Assembly: GCF_003386285.1 (NCBI RefSeq) | Contig: NZ_QPNC01000002.1 | Location: 46,477 to 110,476 of the forward strand | Source of the DNA: Nocardiopsis sp. FIRDI 009 | Lineage (GTDB): Bacteria > Actinomycetota > Actinomycetes > Streptosporangiales > Streptosporangiaceae | Direction: 5' to 3' | DNA length: 64,000 nt | Shown here: positions 15,283 through 25,100 of the stretch, one piece after another | Numbering within the stretch: the stretch's first letter is position 1 | How the letters are laid out: the number at the start of each line of letters is the position of its first letter | Made by a program: the position numbers and the translations under genes | The notes under the pieces: generated by a model | Database searches by the model: none | What the model was told of the DNA's origin: nothing | The model's input: the letters and a program-made list of their open reading frames with translations, nothing else

Positions 15283-17425
15283 CGACCGGCTCCTCCCCGT
15301 CCTCGGCCACGACGTCCGCACCCTCACCGACCGCCTCGGCCCCTTCCAGGACGTCGGCGGGGTCGGCGCCCGCGACCAGCGCGAGTACGGCCTCACCGTA
15401 GCGGTCGAGCTTGGCCTGGCCGACACCGGACACGGCGGACAACTGCGCGAGGCTCGACGGCTCCTGCTCGGCGACGGCCTGGAGGGTGGCGTCCGTGAAG
15501 ACCACGTACGCGGGCACCTTCCGCTCCCGGGCGGCGGCCCGACGCCATTCGCGCAACCGCTCCAACAGCGCCTCATCGTAGCTGGAGGGGCAGCCCAGGC
15601 AGCGGCCCAGCTTCCGCTCGGCCGCGTCGGCGAGGGTCACCCCGCACACCCGGCAGCGCACGGGGCCGCCCCTGCGGCGTTCGTTGCGCCGCCCGGACGT
15701 GGACGGGGAGGCGGGCCGCAACCCGTCCAGGAACCGCGAGGGCTTGCGGGTGCGACGGCCGCCCGGGGAGCGGGCCAGCGACCACGACATGGACAGGTTC
15801 CGGCGCGCACGGGTGACCCCGACGTAGAACAGGCGGCGCTCCTCCTCGACCTGCTCGTCGGTCTCGGCGTAGATGATCGGCATCATGCCCTCGGTGAGCC
15901 CGACCAGGAACACCGCGTCCCACTCCAGGCCCTTGGCCGAGTGCAGTGAGGCGATCGTCACCCCCTCGAAGCCGGGGGCGTGCTCGGTGGCCATGCGGGC
16001 GTCGAGCTCCTCGACGAAGTGCGCCACGGTCGCGGGCCCTCCGTCGGGCGCGGGCACGGCCGCCATGTCCTCCGCGAGCTGGGCGAGCGCCGACAGCGAC
16101 TCCCACCGTTCCCGGGCCTGGCGGCCCTCGGGGGCCTGGTCGGTCAGCCCGAGCGGGCCCAGCAGCTGGCGGACGGTGCGCACGAGCGGTTCACCGTCCT
16201 CGTCGGCGGCGCCGTGCCGGGCGCCGCGCAGGGTGTGGACGGCCTGCTTGATCTCGGGACGCTCGAAGAAGCGCGCGGTGCCGCGTACGGTGAACGGCAC
16301 CCCCTCGTCGGAGAGGGCCTGTTCGTAGGCGGCCGACTGGGAGTTGGTGCGCACCAGGACGGCGATCTCGCTGGCCGGGGTGCCCTGTTCGATGAGCAGG
16401 CTGATCTTGCGCGCGACCCCGGTGGCCTCGGCGGGCTCGTCGTCGTACTCCTGGTAGATCGGATCGGGGCCGTCGGGCCGCTGGGCCTGGAGGGTGAGGT
16501 GGCCGGTGCTGCCGCGCGCCTGTCCGATGACGTGGTTGGCCACCCGCACGACCTGGGGGGTGGACCGGTAGTCGCGGACGAGTTCGACGACGGTGGCGTG
16601 CGGGTAGCGGGCCGCGAACCCGGTCAGGTAGGCGGGGGTGGCGCCCGCGAAGGAGTAGATCGTCTGGCTGGGGTCGCCGACCACGCACAGGTCGTCGCGG
16701 TCGCCGAGCCAGGCGTCGAGCAGCAGCTTCTGGAGCGGGTTGACGTCCTGGAACTCGTCGACGACGAAGTACCGGTACTGGTCGCGGACCCGCTGGGCGA
16801 TCGCCGGGTACTCGGTGATCATGCCCGCGGTGAGTTCGAGCATGGACTCGAAGTCGAGGAGGTTGTGCTCGCGGCGCAGCTCCTCGTAGGCCTCGAACAC
16901 CCGCGCGACCTCTCCGGCGGGCATCGGCGGCTGGCGGCCCGCCTTGGCGACGGCCTTGTCGTAGTCGGTGGGACGGACCTGGGTGACCTTGGCCCACTCG
17001 ATCTCGCTGGCCAGGTCGCGCAGGCCGGTGGTGCCCTCGGGTTGGAGGCCGACGGAGTGGGCGGCGCGCGAGACCGCCTTGATCTTGCTCTCGATCAGGG
17101 TGGGCAGGGGGCCGCCGATCACCTGCGGCCAGAAGTACGACAGCTGGCGCATGGCCGCGGCGTGGAAGGTGCGGGCCTGCACGCGGGGGGCGCCCAGGCC
17201 GCGCAGGCGGCCGCGCATCTCCCCGGCCGCGCGGACGGTGAAGGTGACGGCGAGGATCTGCTGCTCGCCGACGACGCCGCTGGCGACCGCGTGCGCGATC
17301 CGGTGGGTGATGGCGCGGGTCTTGCCCGTCCCGGCGCCGGCCAGGATGCACACGGGCCCGCGCAGGGCACGTGCCGCCTGGGTCTGCTCCGGGTCCAGTC
17401 CCTCCAGGACGCGGTCGGGATCCAT
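15275..17425 (-). CDS. uvrD2: UvrD2 superfamily 1A DNA helicase with HRDC domain
   Basis: 716 residues from ATG 17425, with GGAG upstream. Walker A AGAGTGKT, motif II VDEFQDVN, motif III VGDPSQTIYSF, and VTIASLHSAKGLEWDAVF and FYVGVTRAR in the second half define a UvrD/PcrA motor. A four-Cys zinc motif (CRVCG...CLGC) follows the motor, then a C-terminal HRDC domain (WRRAAARERKVPAYVVFTDA...SAVSGVGQAKL). This layout is the actinobacterial UvrD2, a 3'-5' helicase in DNA repair that is essential in mycobacteria. It is upstream of and coupled to tesB. Confidence 0.95.
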   Translation of the reverse strand: MDPDRVLEGLDPEQTQAARALRGPVCILAGAGTGKTRAITHRIAHAVASGVVGEQQILAVTFTVRAAGEMRGRLRGLGAPRVQARTFHAAAMRQLSYFWPQVIGGPLPTLIESKIKAVSRAAHSVGLQPEGTTGLRDLASEIEWAKVTQVRPTDYDKAVAKAGRQPPMPAGEVARVFEAYEELRREHNLLDFESMLELTAGMITEYPAIAQRVRDQYRYFVVDEFQDVNPLQKLLLDAWLGDRDDLCVVGDPSQTIYSFAGATPAYLTGFAARYPHATVVELVRDYRSTPQVVRVANHVIGQARGSTGHLTLQAQRPDGPDPIYQEYDDEPAEATGVARKISLLIEQGTPASEIAVLVRTNSQSAAYEQALSDEGVPFTVRGTARFFERPEIKQAVHTLRGARHGAADEDGEPLVRTVRQLLGPLGLTDQAPEGRQARERWESLSALAQLAEDMAAVPAPDGGPATVAHFVEELDARMATEHAPGFEGVTIASLHSAKGLEWDAVFLVGLTEGMMPIIYAETDEQVEEERRLFYVGVTRARRNLSMSWSLARSPGGRRTRKPSRFLDGLRPASPSTSGRRNERRRGGPVRCRVCGVTLADAAERKLGRCLGCPSSYDEALLERLREWRRAAARERKVPAYVVFTDATLQAVAEQEPSSLAQLSAVSGVGQAKLDRYGEAVLALVAGADPADVLEGAEAVGEGADVVAEDGEEPVDG

Positions 17426-17742
17426 GCTGCTCCTGCGTGTGGTCGGGGCGTATGGGGCGCTGCGGCCGGAGGCCGTCCGTCGCGGGTGGTGGGCCGCCCG
17501 ACGCGCGGAGCGCCCCGCGGGCGACGGGCGGGCCCTGGGGGCACAGTCTCTCAAGTATCAGGCGTCACCGGGAGCGGATCGGCACCGCGCCCGTTCGGAG
17601 TGCCGCCACACAATCCGGAACCAGTCCGGCCTGTGAGGCGTCCCACGATGTGTCTGGCGGTCGCGGGAAGCCGGTCGCGCCACGCGGTGTTGACACGTGG
17701 TGGATCGACCGATCCCCACCGAGCGCCTGACAGGAAGTGGAT
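17426..17742. other. Divergent promoter region of uvrD2 and mycoredoxin, 317 bp
   Basis: No gene is evident. A consensus-like TTGACA (17690-17695) faces the mycoredoxin gene, but no clear -10 follows. A near-palindrome GGTGGATCG...CGATCCCCACC at about 17698-17720 could be an operator. Confidence 0.4.
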
Positions 17743-18012
17743 ATGAGCGACATGACGAAGACGGGCACCGAGCTGTTCACGATGTACACCACCCCGTGGT
17801 GCGGATACTGCAAGCGGCTCAAGAGCCAGCTCGCCCGCGAGGGGATCACCGGGCGTGAGGTGAACATCGAGGAGCACCCGGAGTCCGCGGAGATCGTGAT
17901 GAGGGTCAACGGCGGGAACCAGACCGTTCCCACGCTGGTCTTCAGCGACGGCGCGGCGATGACCAACCCGTCGCTCGCTCAGGTGAAGAAGAAACTGACC
18001 GAGTTGGCGTAG
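17743..18012 (+). CDS. mrx1: Mycoredoxin (glutaredoxin-like, CxxC)
   Basis: 89 residues from ATG 17743, with AGGAAG 6 nt upstream. The thioredoxin-fold active site is TTPWCGYCKRLKSQL; QTVPTLVF supplies the cis-Pro and DGAAMTNPS the C-terminal glutathione/mycothiol-binding loop. Mycoredoxins reduce mycothiol-protein mixed disulfides and recycle enzymes such as arsenate reductase. Two Cys are present, so monothiol or dithiol chemistry is possible. Immediately divergent from uvrD2, the usual actinobacterial arrangement. A GC-rich hairpin follows. Confidence 0.93.
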   Translation: MSDMTKTGTELFTMYTTPWCGYCKRLKSQLAREGITGREVNIEEHPESAEIVMRVNGGNQTVPTLVFSDGAAMTNPSLAQVKKKLTELA

Positions 18013-18069
18013 GTCGGTGCGCGGGCCGCGGTCCCCCTCGGGGCGCGGTCCGCACCGCGGGGACTCCTC

Positions 18070-18092
18070 CCCCGGGGCCGCGGGCCCCGGGG
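18070..18092 (+). terminator. GC-rich hairpin after the mycoredoxin gene
   Basis: Arms CCCCGGGGC and GCCCCGGGG with a 5-nt CGCGG loop. No T-tract follows; strong GC hairpins of this kind often terminate in actinomycetes. Confidence 0.6.
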
Positions 18093-18161
18093 CATCCGCG
18101 CACCGTCCGGCGACCGGCACGGCCGACCTCTGGTCGGACGAAGACGACGGGGAGTGTTGAG

Positions 18162-18629
18162 TTGGGGGACGACATGAGGTCTCATGACAGCGCGGTCGCC
18201 GACACGTTGGACGTCGGCGTGGTGCGCCGTACCCCGACGGGTTGGCGGGTCGAGGGCGGGCAGGAGCTGCCCGACCTGGTGAGCGCCATGGTCCTGGCGG
18301 ACCTGCTGTCGAACGAGGCCGGTGTACCGCGGCCGCGCACGCGGTCGCCCGGGCGCGCGCCGGAGGGCGCGAGCGAGGTGGAGCGGCTGCGCCACACGGT
18401 CGCGCAGCTGGAGCACGCGCTGCACTCGCGGGTCACCGTCGAGCAGGCGATAGGTGTCCTGGCGGAGCGGCACACACTGCTGCCCAGAGAGGCGTTCGAG
18501 AAGCTGCGGTCCTCGGCGCGCTCACGCGGGCGCAAGGTCGCGGACCTGGCGCGGGACGTGGTGGAGAGCAGCACGAGCCCCCTGACCCCGCTCCCGGACG
18601 AGCTGAACTCCTCGACCGACGTGAACTGA
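18162..18629 (+). CDS. ANTAR domain RNA-binding regulator
   Basis: 155 residues if it begins at TTG 18162 (GGGGAG 7 nt upstream); ATG 18174 is the alternative. The N-terminal half has no recognisable sensor. The C-terminal ANTAR domain carries EVERLRHTVAQLEHALHSRV, then EQAIGVLAERHTLLPREAFE and RSRGRKVADLARDVVES. ANTAR domains bind tandem hairpins in nascent RNA and prevent termination. Single-domain forms such as this must be controlled by expression or a partner. A target dual-hairpin RNA was not identified nearby. Confidence 0.85.
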   Translation: MGDDMRSHDSAVADTLDVGVVRRTPTGWRVEGGQELPDLVSAMVLADLLSNEAGVPRPRTRSPGRAPEGASEVERLRHTVAQLEHALHSRVTVEQAIGVLAERHTLLPREAFEKLRSSARSRGRKVADLARDVVESSTSPLTPLPDELNSSTDVN

Positions 18630-18631
18630 GG

Positions 18632-18650
18632 CCGCCGCCGACGGCGGCGG
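18632..18650 (+). terminator. Hairpin after the ANTAR gene
   Basis: CCGCCGCCG and CGGCGGCGG meet across a single A, immediately after the ANTAR stop. It can form a short perfect GC stem once a few bases are left for the loop. Confidence 0.5.
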
Positions 18651-18716
18651 GGGAACGCGGGGCCGGGCCCCGCACGACCGATCCGGGGGACGGACGTGCG
18701 GGGCTGTGCTTGTTTT

Positions 18717-18872
18717 GGTCCTCCGCTTCGCTTCGGACCGTGTTCGGGCGCCCCAAAGGCAGGGATTCTTCATCCTCAGCTGCGCCTGTCGCTCGTCCCT
18801 CGCTACGCGGCTTGCCTCGTCTTGCAGAACCCTGCCGGCACCCGAACGAAACCCCCTGGAGCGCACGTTCAG
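18717..18872 (+). repeat. Dispersed 3'-flank element, copy 2 (long form)
   Basis: It opens with the hairpin GGTCC-13 nt-GGACC (18717-18739), then a conserved body: GTGTTCGGGCGCCCC, GGCAGGGATTCTTCATCCTC, GCGCCTGTCGCTCGTCCCTC, GCTACGCGGCTTGCCTCGTC and ACCCGAACGAAACCCCCTGG. The body aligns by eye with the elements at 56184 (plus) and 39848-39690 (complement). It lies 88 bp after the ANTAR stop in the same orientation. Peptides read through it look similar between copies only because the DNA is repeated; it is not coding. Confidence 0.8.
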
Positions 18873-18905
18873 GGCCCACCCACAGGGGCCGCTTACACGG
18901 AAGAA

Positions 18906-18940
18906 CGGAGCCTCCGCTTCGCTTCGGACCGTGTTCGGGC
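18906..18940 (+). repeat. Partial second copy of the dispersed element
   Basis: The block CTCCGCTTCGCTTCGGACC and GTGTTCGGGCG recurs here 190 bp after the previous copy, missing the first bases of the left stem arm and the body. It ends against the stop of nudC on the other strand. Confidence 0.7.
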
Positions 18941-18941
18941 G

Positions 18942-19892
18942 TCACCACTCGCCGGGCAGTTCGCCCCCGTACCAGTGCTCGATGAGGGTACGGGCGATGG
19001 AGGCGCGCCCGGGCAGTGCGACCTCGCCGGAGTCCACGTCCGCGAAGAGGCGCTCACGCGTGAACCAGCGGGTCTCGGCGATCTCGTCGTCGGTGCGCCG
19101 GGTCTCCCCGACCGCCCGCGCCGTGTACCCCACCATGAGGCTGCGCGGGAACGGCCACGGCTGCGACGATAGGTAGCGCGGGGCCTCGACGACGACCCCG
19201 GCCTCCTCCGCCACCTCGCGCACCACCGCCTGCTCCAGCGACTCCCCCGCGTCCACGAAGCCCGCCAGGACCGAGAAGCGCTGCGGACCCCACTTGGGGT
19301 TGTTGCCCAGCAGGGCCTCCTCGCGGCCGTCGCGCTCGCGGTGCACCAGCATGATCACGGCCGGGTCCATCCGGGGGAACTGCTCGGTGCCCTCCTCCTC
19401 GCACACGCGCACGTGTCCGGCCGCGGCCATCCTCGTGCGCGACCCGCAACGCGGGCAGAAGCCGTGCGAGGCGTTCCAGTTGGCCAGCGCGACCGCCCGG
19501 GTCATCAGCCCGGTGTCGCGGTCGTCGAGCAGGGCGCCGATCTGGCGCAGCGACGCCGGCTCGGCGGTCGGGGTGGCGGTCAGCTCCCGGAGGGAGCGGA
19601 CCGCGAAGTAGGCCGTGCCGTCCTGGACGCCCAGCAGGTACCGCTCGCCCTCGGGGGCCCGGTCCGGGCCGGTGAACACCAGTCCGGGCGCCCGGCCGGT
19701 GGTGACGAGCGCGCGCGACTGCTTGTTCATGACCGCCTGCCAGCCGTAACTGCCGGGGTCGCCGCCCTCCAGGACGAGCACCCGGGTGCCGGGGTCCGCC
19801 CACGCCTTCTCCAGCCACGCGGCGTCCGCGCGCAGGTGGCCCGCGGGGTCGACCGTGGATCGGGACAGTGAGGGGATGGCGTCGGCGTCCAT
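18942..19892 (-). CDS. nudC: NAD(H) pyrophosphatase NudC
   Basis: 316 residues from ATG 19892, with GGAAGGA upstream. NudC cleaves NADH to NMNH and AMP and can remove NAD caps from RNA. The Nudix box GFVDAGESLEQAVVREVAEE is followed by AGV, and SQPWPFPRSLMVGY is the NudC signature. The zinc ribbon has three Cys (FCPRCG...RVC), with Glu in place of the fourth, a variant I recall in other actinobacterial NudC proteins. Divergence from canonical zinc binding does not affect the catalytic box. Confidence 0.93.
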   Translation of the reverse strand: MDADAIPSLSRSTVDPAGHLRADAAWLEKAWADPGTRVLVLEGGDPGSYGWQAVMNKQSRALVTTGRAPGLVFTGPDRAPEGERYLLGVQDGTAYFAVRSLRELTATPTAEPASLRQIGALLDDRDTGLMTRAVALANWNASHGFCPRCGSRTRMAAAGHVRVCEEEGTEQFPRMDPAVIMLVHRERDGREEALLGNNPKWGPQRFSVLAGFVDAGESLEQAVVREVAEEAGVVVEAPRYLSSQPWPFPRSLMVGYTARAVGETRRTDDEIAETRWFTRERLFADVDSGEVALPGRASIARTLIEHWYGGELPGEW

Positions 19893-20007
19893 GGGTCCTT
19901 CCGGGGTGATCGGTCCGGCCGTGGGGATACGGCCCTCGCCCTACAGGTAACACCACCGGGGCGGCGGAGCATGCCCGGTGGCCTCCTGTGTCCTCGTCGG
20001 CCGCCGG

Positions 20008-21390
20008 TCAGCCGCGACGGACGGCGGCCAGCTCCTCCCACAGGTAGGCGGCGCTCTCGGCGCCCTTGAGCAGGAGCGGGACCTCGACCTTCTCGTTGGG
20101 CGCGTGGATGCGGTCCTCGTCGAGGCCGACGGCGACGAACACCAGCGGCGCGCCCAGGATGTCGGCGATGTCGGCCTCCGGACCGCTGCCGCCCTCGCGG
20201 GTGTACAGCACCCGGGTGCCGAAGGCGCGCTCCATCGCGGTGCGGGCGGCGCGCAGCTCCGGGGAGGTCAGGTCCGAGGCGCACGCGCGCACGCCGGGGC
20301 CGCCGAACTCCAGCTCGGCGCGCAGACCGTCGGGGACGCCCGCCTCGACGAACGCCCGGACGCACTCCTGGACGTGCGCGGGCTCCTGGCCGGGCACGAG
20401 GCGGAAGCTGACCTTGGCGTGCGCGGAGCGGGGGACGATCGTCTTGCCGCCCGCTCCGGTGTGCCCGCCCCACATGCCGTTGATCTCCGCGGTCGGGCGC
20501 AGCCAGATCCGCTCCAGGGTGCTGTACCCGGCCTCGCCCCACGTGGCGGTGGAGGCGGCGGTGGCCAGCCACTCCTGCTCGTCGAACGGCAGCTGGGCGA
20601 TGAGCTCGCGCTCCTCGTCGCTGGCCTCGACCACGCCGTCGTAGAAGCCGGGGACGGCGATCCGCCCGTCGGCGTCGTGCAGACCGGACAGCAGATCGCT
20701 CATGGCCTTGAGCGGGTTGGGCACGGCGCCGCCGAAGGAGCCGCTGTGCAGGTCGCGGTCGGGGCCGTACAGAGCGATCTCGACGTCGGTGACGCCGCGC
20801 ATGCCCACGCACATGGAGGGGGTGTCGGCCGCCCACATGGTGGTGTCGGAGATGACGGCGACGTCGCAGGCCAGGCGCTCGCGGTTGGCGCGCATCAGCT
20901 CGGCGAAGTGCACCGAGCCCGACTCCTCCTCGCCCTCGACCAGCAGTTTGAGGGTGACGGGCGGGGCGTCGGCGCCGGAGACGGCCAGGGCGGCGCGCAC
21001 GCCCAGGGCGTGGAACAGGACCTGGCCCTTGTCGTCGGAGGCGCCGCGCGCGTACAGGGAGGTGCCGCGTTCGGTGGGGGTGAAGGGGTCGGTCTCCCAC
21101 TCCCCGACCGGGTCGACGGGCTGGACGTCGTGGTGGCCGTAGACGAGCACGGTGGGGGCGTCGGGGTCGGCGGCGGGCCACTCGGCGTACACGGCGGGCA
21201 GGCCGGGGGTCTGCCACACCTCGACGGTCGGGAAGCCGGTCGCGGTGAGGTGGTCGGCGAGCCAGCGGGCCGAGGCGCGGACGTCGTCGGCACGGGCGGG
21301 GTCGGCGGAGATCGACGGGATCGCCAGCCACTCCTTCAGGGAGGCGAGGAACTCGTCCCTGTGCGCCTCGATGTAACCGCGTACGTCCAT
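20008..21390 (-). CDS. M20-family dipeptidase/peptidase
   Basis: 460 residues from ATG 21390. Metal and catalytic motifs are in order: VLVYGHHDVQPVDP (His plus Asp), YARGASDDKGQVL (bridging Asp), LLVEGEEESGS (catalytic and metal Glu), VISDTTMW, and C-terminal RIHAPNEKVEV (His). The dimerisation 'lid' domain lies between, with RDLHSGSFGGAVPNPLKA typical of the CNDP-like dipeptidase subgroup. It removes residues from short peptides using two zinc or manganese ions. It lies 115 bp upstream of nudC on the same strand, probably with its own promoter. Confidence 0.93.
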   Translation of the reverse strand: MDVRGYIEAHRDEFLASLKEWLAIPSISADPARADDVRASARWLADHLTATGFPTVEVWQTPGLPAVYAEWPAADPDAPTVLVYGHHDVQPVDPVGEWETDPFTPTERGTSLYARGASDDKGQVLFHALGVRAALAVSGADAPPVTLKLLVEGEEESGSVHFAELMRANRERLACDVAVISDTTMWAADTPSMCVGMRGVTDVEIALYGPDRDLHSGSFGGAVPNPLKAMSDLLSGLHDADGRIAVPGFYDGVVEASDEERELIAQLPFDEQEWLATAASTATWGEAGYSTLERIWLRPTAEINGMWGGHTGAGGKTIVPRSAHAKVSFRLVPGQEPAHVQECVRAFVEAGVPDGLRAELEFGGPGVRACASDLTSPELRAARTAMERAFGTRVLYTREGGSGPEADIADILGAPLVFVAVGLDEDRIHAPNEKVEVPLLLKGAESAAYLWEELAAVRRG

Positions 21391-21581
21391 GTTAGTCCCG
21401 TTCCTTCCTTGACGTCCTTGTCCGCTCCGAGCCTAGGCGCCGCGCCGACCGCCCACGGACACCAGGGGCGCGACCCGTGGCCCCGGGACGCGCGAAACCG
21501 TACCGGGAACCGTTCGCGGCGCGGGAGACTCGAAGAGTGCAGCGGGCGGGACAGCCCCGCCCCACGACGAGAGGAACGCCC

Positions 21582-22130
21582 GTGGACTCCGCTCCCTCCG
21601 CCGCGATCGCCGAGCGGTTCGGCACGCTCTTCGACACCCTGGACAGCGACAACGACGCCACCCTGGCCTGGGACGACTACCAGCGCCTGGTCGGCCGCTA
21701 CACCGAGGGATACTCCCTGGACGCGGACGACGCCCGGGCCGGGGCGATCCGCGCCGCCTACCGCGGGCTGTGGGATGAGCTGGTCCGCCGCTCCGGAACC
21801 GACGGCGACGGCCTGGACCGGGAGGCGTTCGTGGGGGCCATGCGCGCGGTGTCCGAGGACACGAGCCGGTCCAACCCGACCGAGGCGCTGGCCGACGCGG
21901 TCTTCGACCTCCTCGACGACGACGACAACGGCTCGATCAGCGAGGCCGAGTACGTCGAGTACGCACAGGTCCTGGGGGCGACCGTCGACACCGCGTGGGA
22001 GCGGTTCAGGGCCCTGGACACCGACGGCGACGGGACCATCAGCCGCGAGGAGTTCATCCAGTCGGGCCGGGAGTTCCTCTTCGGCGCGGACACCGACTCC
22101 GCGGGCGGGTTCGTCTTCGGCATGGTCTGA
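21582..22130 (+). CDS. Calcium-binding EF-hand protein
   Basis: 182 residues from GTG 21582 behind GAGGAAC. At least three, probably four EF-hands: DSDNDATLAWDD (21-32), a degenerate loop in SGTDGDGLDREAF, DDDDNGSISEAE and DTDGDGTISREE. This four-hand layout matches calerythrin-like calcium-binding proteins of actinomycetes. There is no signal peptide, so it is probably cytosolic and serves calcium buffering or sensing. It is flanked by divergent and convergent unrelated genes; the convergent adnB stop is 48 bp away. Confidence 0.9.
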   Translation: MDSAPSAAIAERFGTLFDTLDSDNDATLAWDDYQRLVGRYTEGYSLDADDARAGAIRAAYRGLWDELVRRSGTDGDGLDREAFVGAMRAVSEDTSRSNPTEALADAVFDLLDDDDNGSISEAEYVEYAQVLGATVDTAWERFRALDTDGDGTISREEFIQSGREFLFGADTDSAGGFVFGMV

Positions 22131-22178
22131 CCCGGCGGGGCGGCCCGGGCCGGGTCGGCACCGGCGCGGCGGTCCTCG

Positions 22179-25100
22179 TCACCGCCCGGGCTCGGGCACC
22201 GAGGCGATGAGCGCGGCCAGGCCCTCGGCGTCGAGCAGGTCGGCGGGCCGGACGGTCTCCTCGGCCCGGACGTAGTGGAAGGCGGCCCGGACCTCGTCGA
22301 GGTCGACCCCGGCCAGTTCGGCCCACGCCAGCCGGTAGGCGGCCAGCTGCACGCCGACCGCGCGCCGTTCGGCCTCCGTGGTGGGCGGGTGGCCGGTCTT
22401 CCAGTCGACGACGTCGTAGCGGCCGGTCTCGGGGTCGTGGAACACCGCGTCCATCCGCCCCCGGATGAGCCGGTCCCCGATGACCGTCTCGAAGGGCGTC
22501 TCGACCTCGATCGGGACGCGCGAACCCCACTCGCTCCGCTCGAAGCGGCTCCTGAGCTCGGCCAGGTCCTCGTCCTGGTCGGCGGTCTCGTCGGCGGCGC
22601 CGGGCAGCTCGTCCAGGAGCGTGGCGTCCCGGCCGAAACGCTGCTCCAGCCACGTGTGGAAGGCAGTGCCGCGCCGGGTGTGCGGCGCGGGCGGACGCGG
22701 CAGCGGCCGACGGATCTGCCGGGCCAGGGCGGAGGGGTCGCGGGCCAGCCACACCATGGACGACACCGACAGGTGGGCGGGCAGCTCGACCTCGATCGGC
22801 CCGTCCCCCGCCCCGGCCGCCGCGGCGCGGCGATGGGCGAGCAGGAGTTCGGTGTCGCGCTCCCACCCCTGGAGGCGTCGGCGCAGGCCGGCGGGGGCGG
22901 GCTCGGCGGGGGCCGTACCCGCGCGCAGGCGTTCCCGGGCGCGCTCGACGAGGGCGGCGCCCGCCAGGATCTCCGCCCGCCGGGTGTCCGCCGACCGCCG
23001 TCCCGCCGCGTCCCCGTCCGGCCCCGGGACGCCCTCGGCGGCGTCCTCGGCGGCGTCCTCGGCGTGGACCGGAGGCCACACGGCGGAGTTCTCCTCGGCG
23101 TCGTGCGGGTTGGTCTCCTCCGGGTCCGGGGGCGGCGCCCAGGCCACGACCGACCCCGCCCCCGCCTCGCACGCCTCGCGGACCTCCTCCAGGAACACCG
23201 ACGGACCGCGCGGCGAACTCCCCGTCCGCCCCCACCAGTGGCCGGTGCACAGCAGCGCGAAGGACGCGCGGGTCACGGCCACGTAGGCCAGCCGCCGCTC
23301 CTCCATGAGGTGGCGCTCCTCCTCGGCCGCCTTGAAGTCGGCGATGTCCTCCTTGGTCACCCCCGCCAGGACGGGCAGACTCGCGCGGTCACCGCGCAAC
23401 GGGTACGGCAGCAGGTGGTCGGCCTTGACCCAGGCCAGCGAGTCGCGCGCCCTGGCCGGGAACAGCGGCGCCCTCCGGCCCGCGCACAACCCGGGCACGA
23501 TCACCACCGGCCACTGGAGCCCCTTGGACCCGTGCACGGTCATGAGTTTGACGCTGTCGGATGCGCCGATCCGCTCGCCGGGCGCCAGGCCGCTCTCGTT
23601 CTCCTCGGCGGCGTTGAGGTAGCTCAGGAAGCTGCCCAGGGTGGGGTCCTCGCTGTTGCCGACGAAGCGGACCGCGTGGTCGACGAAGGCGTCCAGGTCG
23701 GCGCGGGCCGACAGTGGGTCGCGACCCGTGCGGGCGCCCACCTCGATGTCCAGGCCGAGCATCCGCTCGACCTCGGTGACCAGGTCCGGCAGGGGCTGGC
23801 CGATCTGTTTGCGCAGCGACCGCAGCTCCTCGGCCAGACGTCCCAGGCGCTCGTAGGCGGCCTCGGAGTAGTTCTCGGCGGGCCCGGGGTCGTCCACGGC
23901 GTCCACCAGGCTGCCGCTCTCCGCGGTCAGGTCCAGGACGGTGCGCCGCAGGATGTCGTCCTCCGGCTCCTCCCCGGGGTCGGGGGCGGTCAGGTCGCGG
24001 CGGGTGTGCCGGGCCAGCTCCGCGGCGCGGGCGCCCAGCGCGGCGAGGTCGCGCGGGCCCAGCCGCCACCGCGGTCCGGTGAGCAGGCGGGCCAGCTCGT
24101 TGCCGGCCGAGGCGTCGTGCACCACGCGCAGGGTGGCGATGATGTCGCGGACCTCCGGGACGAGCATGAGCCCGCCGAGCCCGACCACCTCGACGGGGAC
24201 GCCGCGCGCCTCCAGGGCCTCCCGCAGCGGGGGGAACTGGGATCGCCTGCGGCACAGGACGGCGATGTCGCCCGGGCTGATCCCGCCGTCCGCGCCGCCG
24301 CCGGACTCGCCCGCGGGCCACGGCAGGAAGTCGGGGGCGGTGTGCGCGTCGCCCGGCTCCCCCGGCCGGGCGTGGACGAGGCTGTGCACCTGCTCGGCGA
24401 TCCAGGCGGCCTCCGCGGTCTCGGTGGGGAAGAGGGCGGCCAGCGCGGTGCCGCGGCCGCGGCGCGCCGGCCCCGGGTGCAGGACGGGGACCTCGGCGGC
24501 CTCGGCGCGCAGCGGCTCGGAGATCCGCTCGGCCACGCCCAGCACCCGTTCGCCGTTGCGGAAGCTCGTGGACAGGCGGCGCACGGGGGCGGGCCGCCCC
24601 GGAGCGGCCGGGAAGTCGGTGGGGAACCGGGTGAGGTTGGCCGCGATCGCGCCCCGCCACCCGTAGATGGACTGGCAGGGGTCGCCGACGGCGGTGACCG
24701 GGTGCCCCTCGCCGAACAGGGACCGCAGCAGGACGAGCTGGGCGTGGCTGGTGTCCTGGTACTCGTCCAGGAGCACGACGCGGAACCGGCCGCGTTCGAT
24801 GAGCCCGACCTCGGGGTGGTTCTGCGCGATGCGCGCGGCCAGCGCCATCTGGTCGCCGAAGTCCATCGCCTCGCGGACGTGCTTGGCGTGGTCGTACCGC
24901 TCCACCAGGGGCAGGAGCTGTTCGCGGCGGCGCTGGGCGGCGACCAGGTCGCGGGTCTCCTTGGTGGGTTTGCGGGTCATCGCGTCGACCTCGGCCTGGA
25001 TCCACCGGCCGATCCCGCGCACCCGGTCGGTGGTGGTCAGGTGGTCGGCGATCTCCCCGGACAGGTGCAGGACCCGCTGGGTGACGGTGTCGGCCCCGAC

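Noticed and set aside
17690..17695. TTGACA as a full housekeeping promoter for the mycoredoxin gene
   Set aside because: No acceptable -10 at 16-19 nt; kept only as a weak -35 candidate.
18696..19176. Short ORFs through the dispersed elements encoding similar peptides (FASDRVRAP-like) at several loci
   Set aside because: The similarity follows from repeated DNA. No ribosome binding sites are consistent among copies and frames run into neighbouring genes differently.
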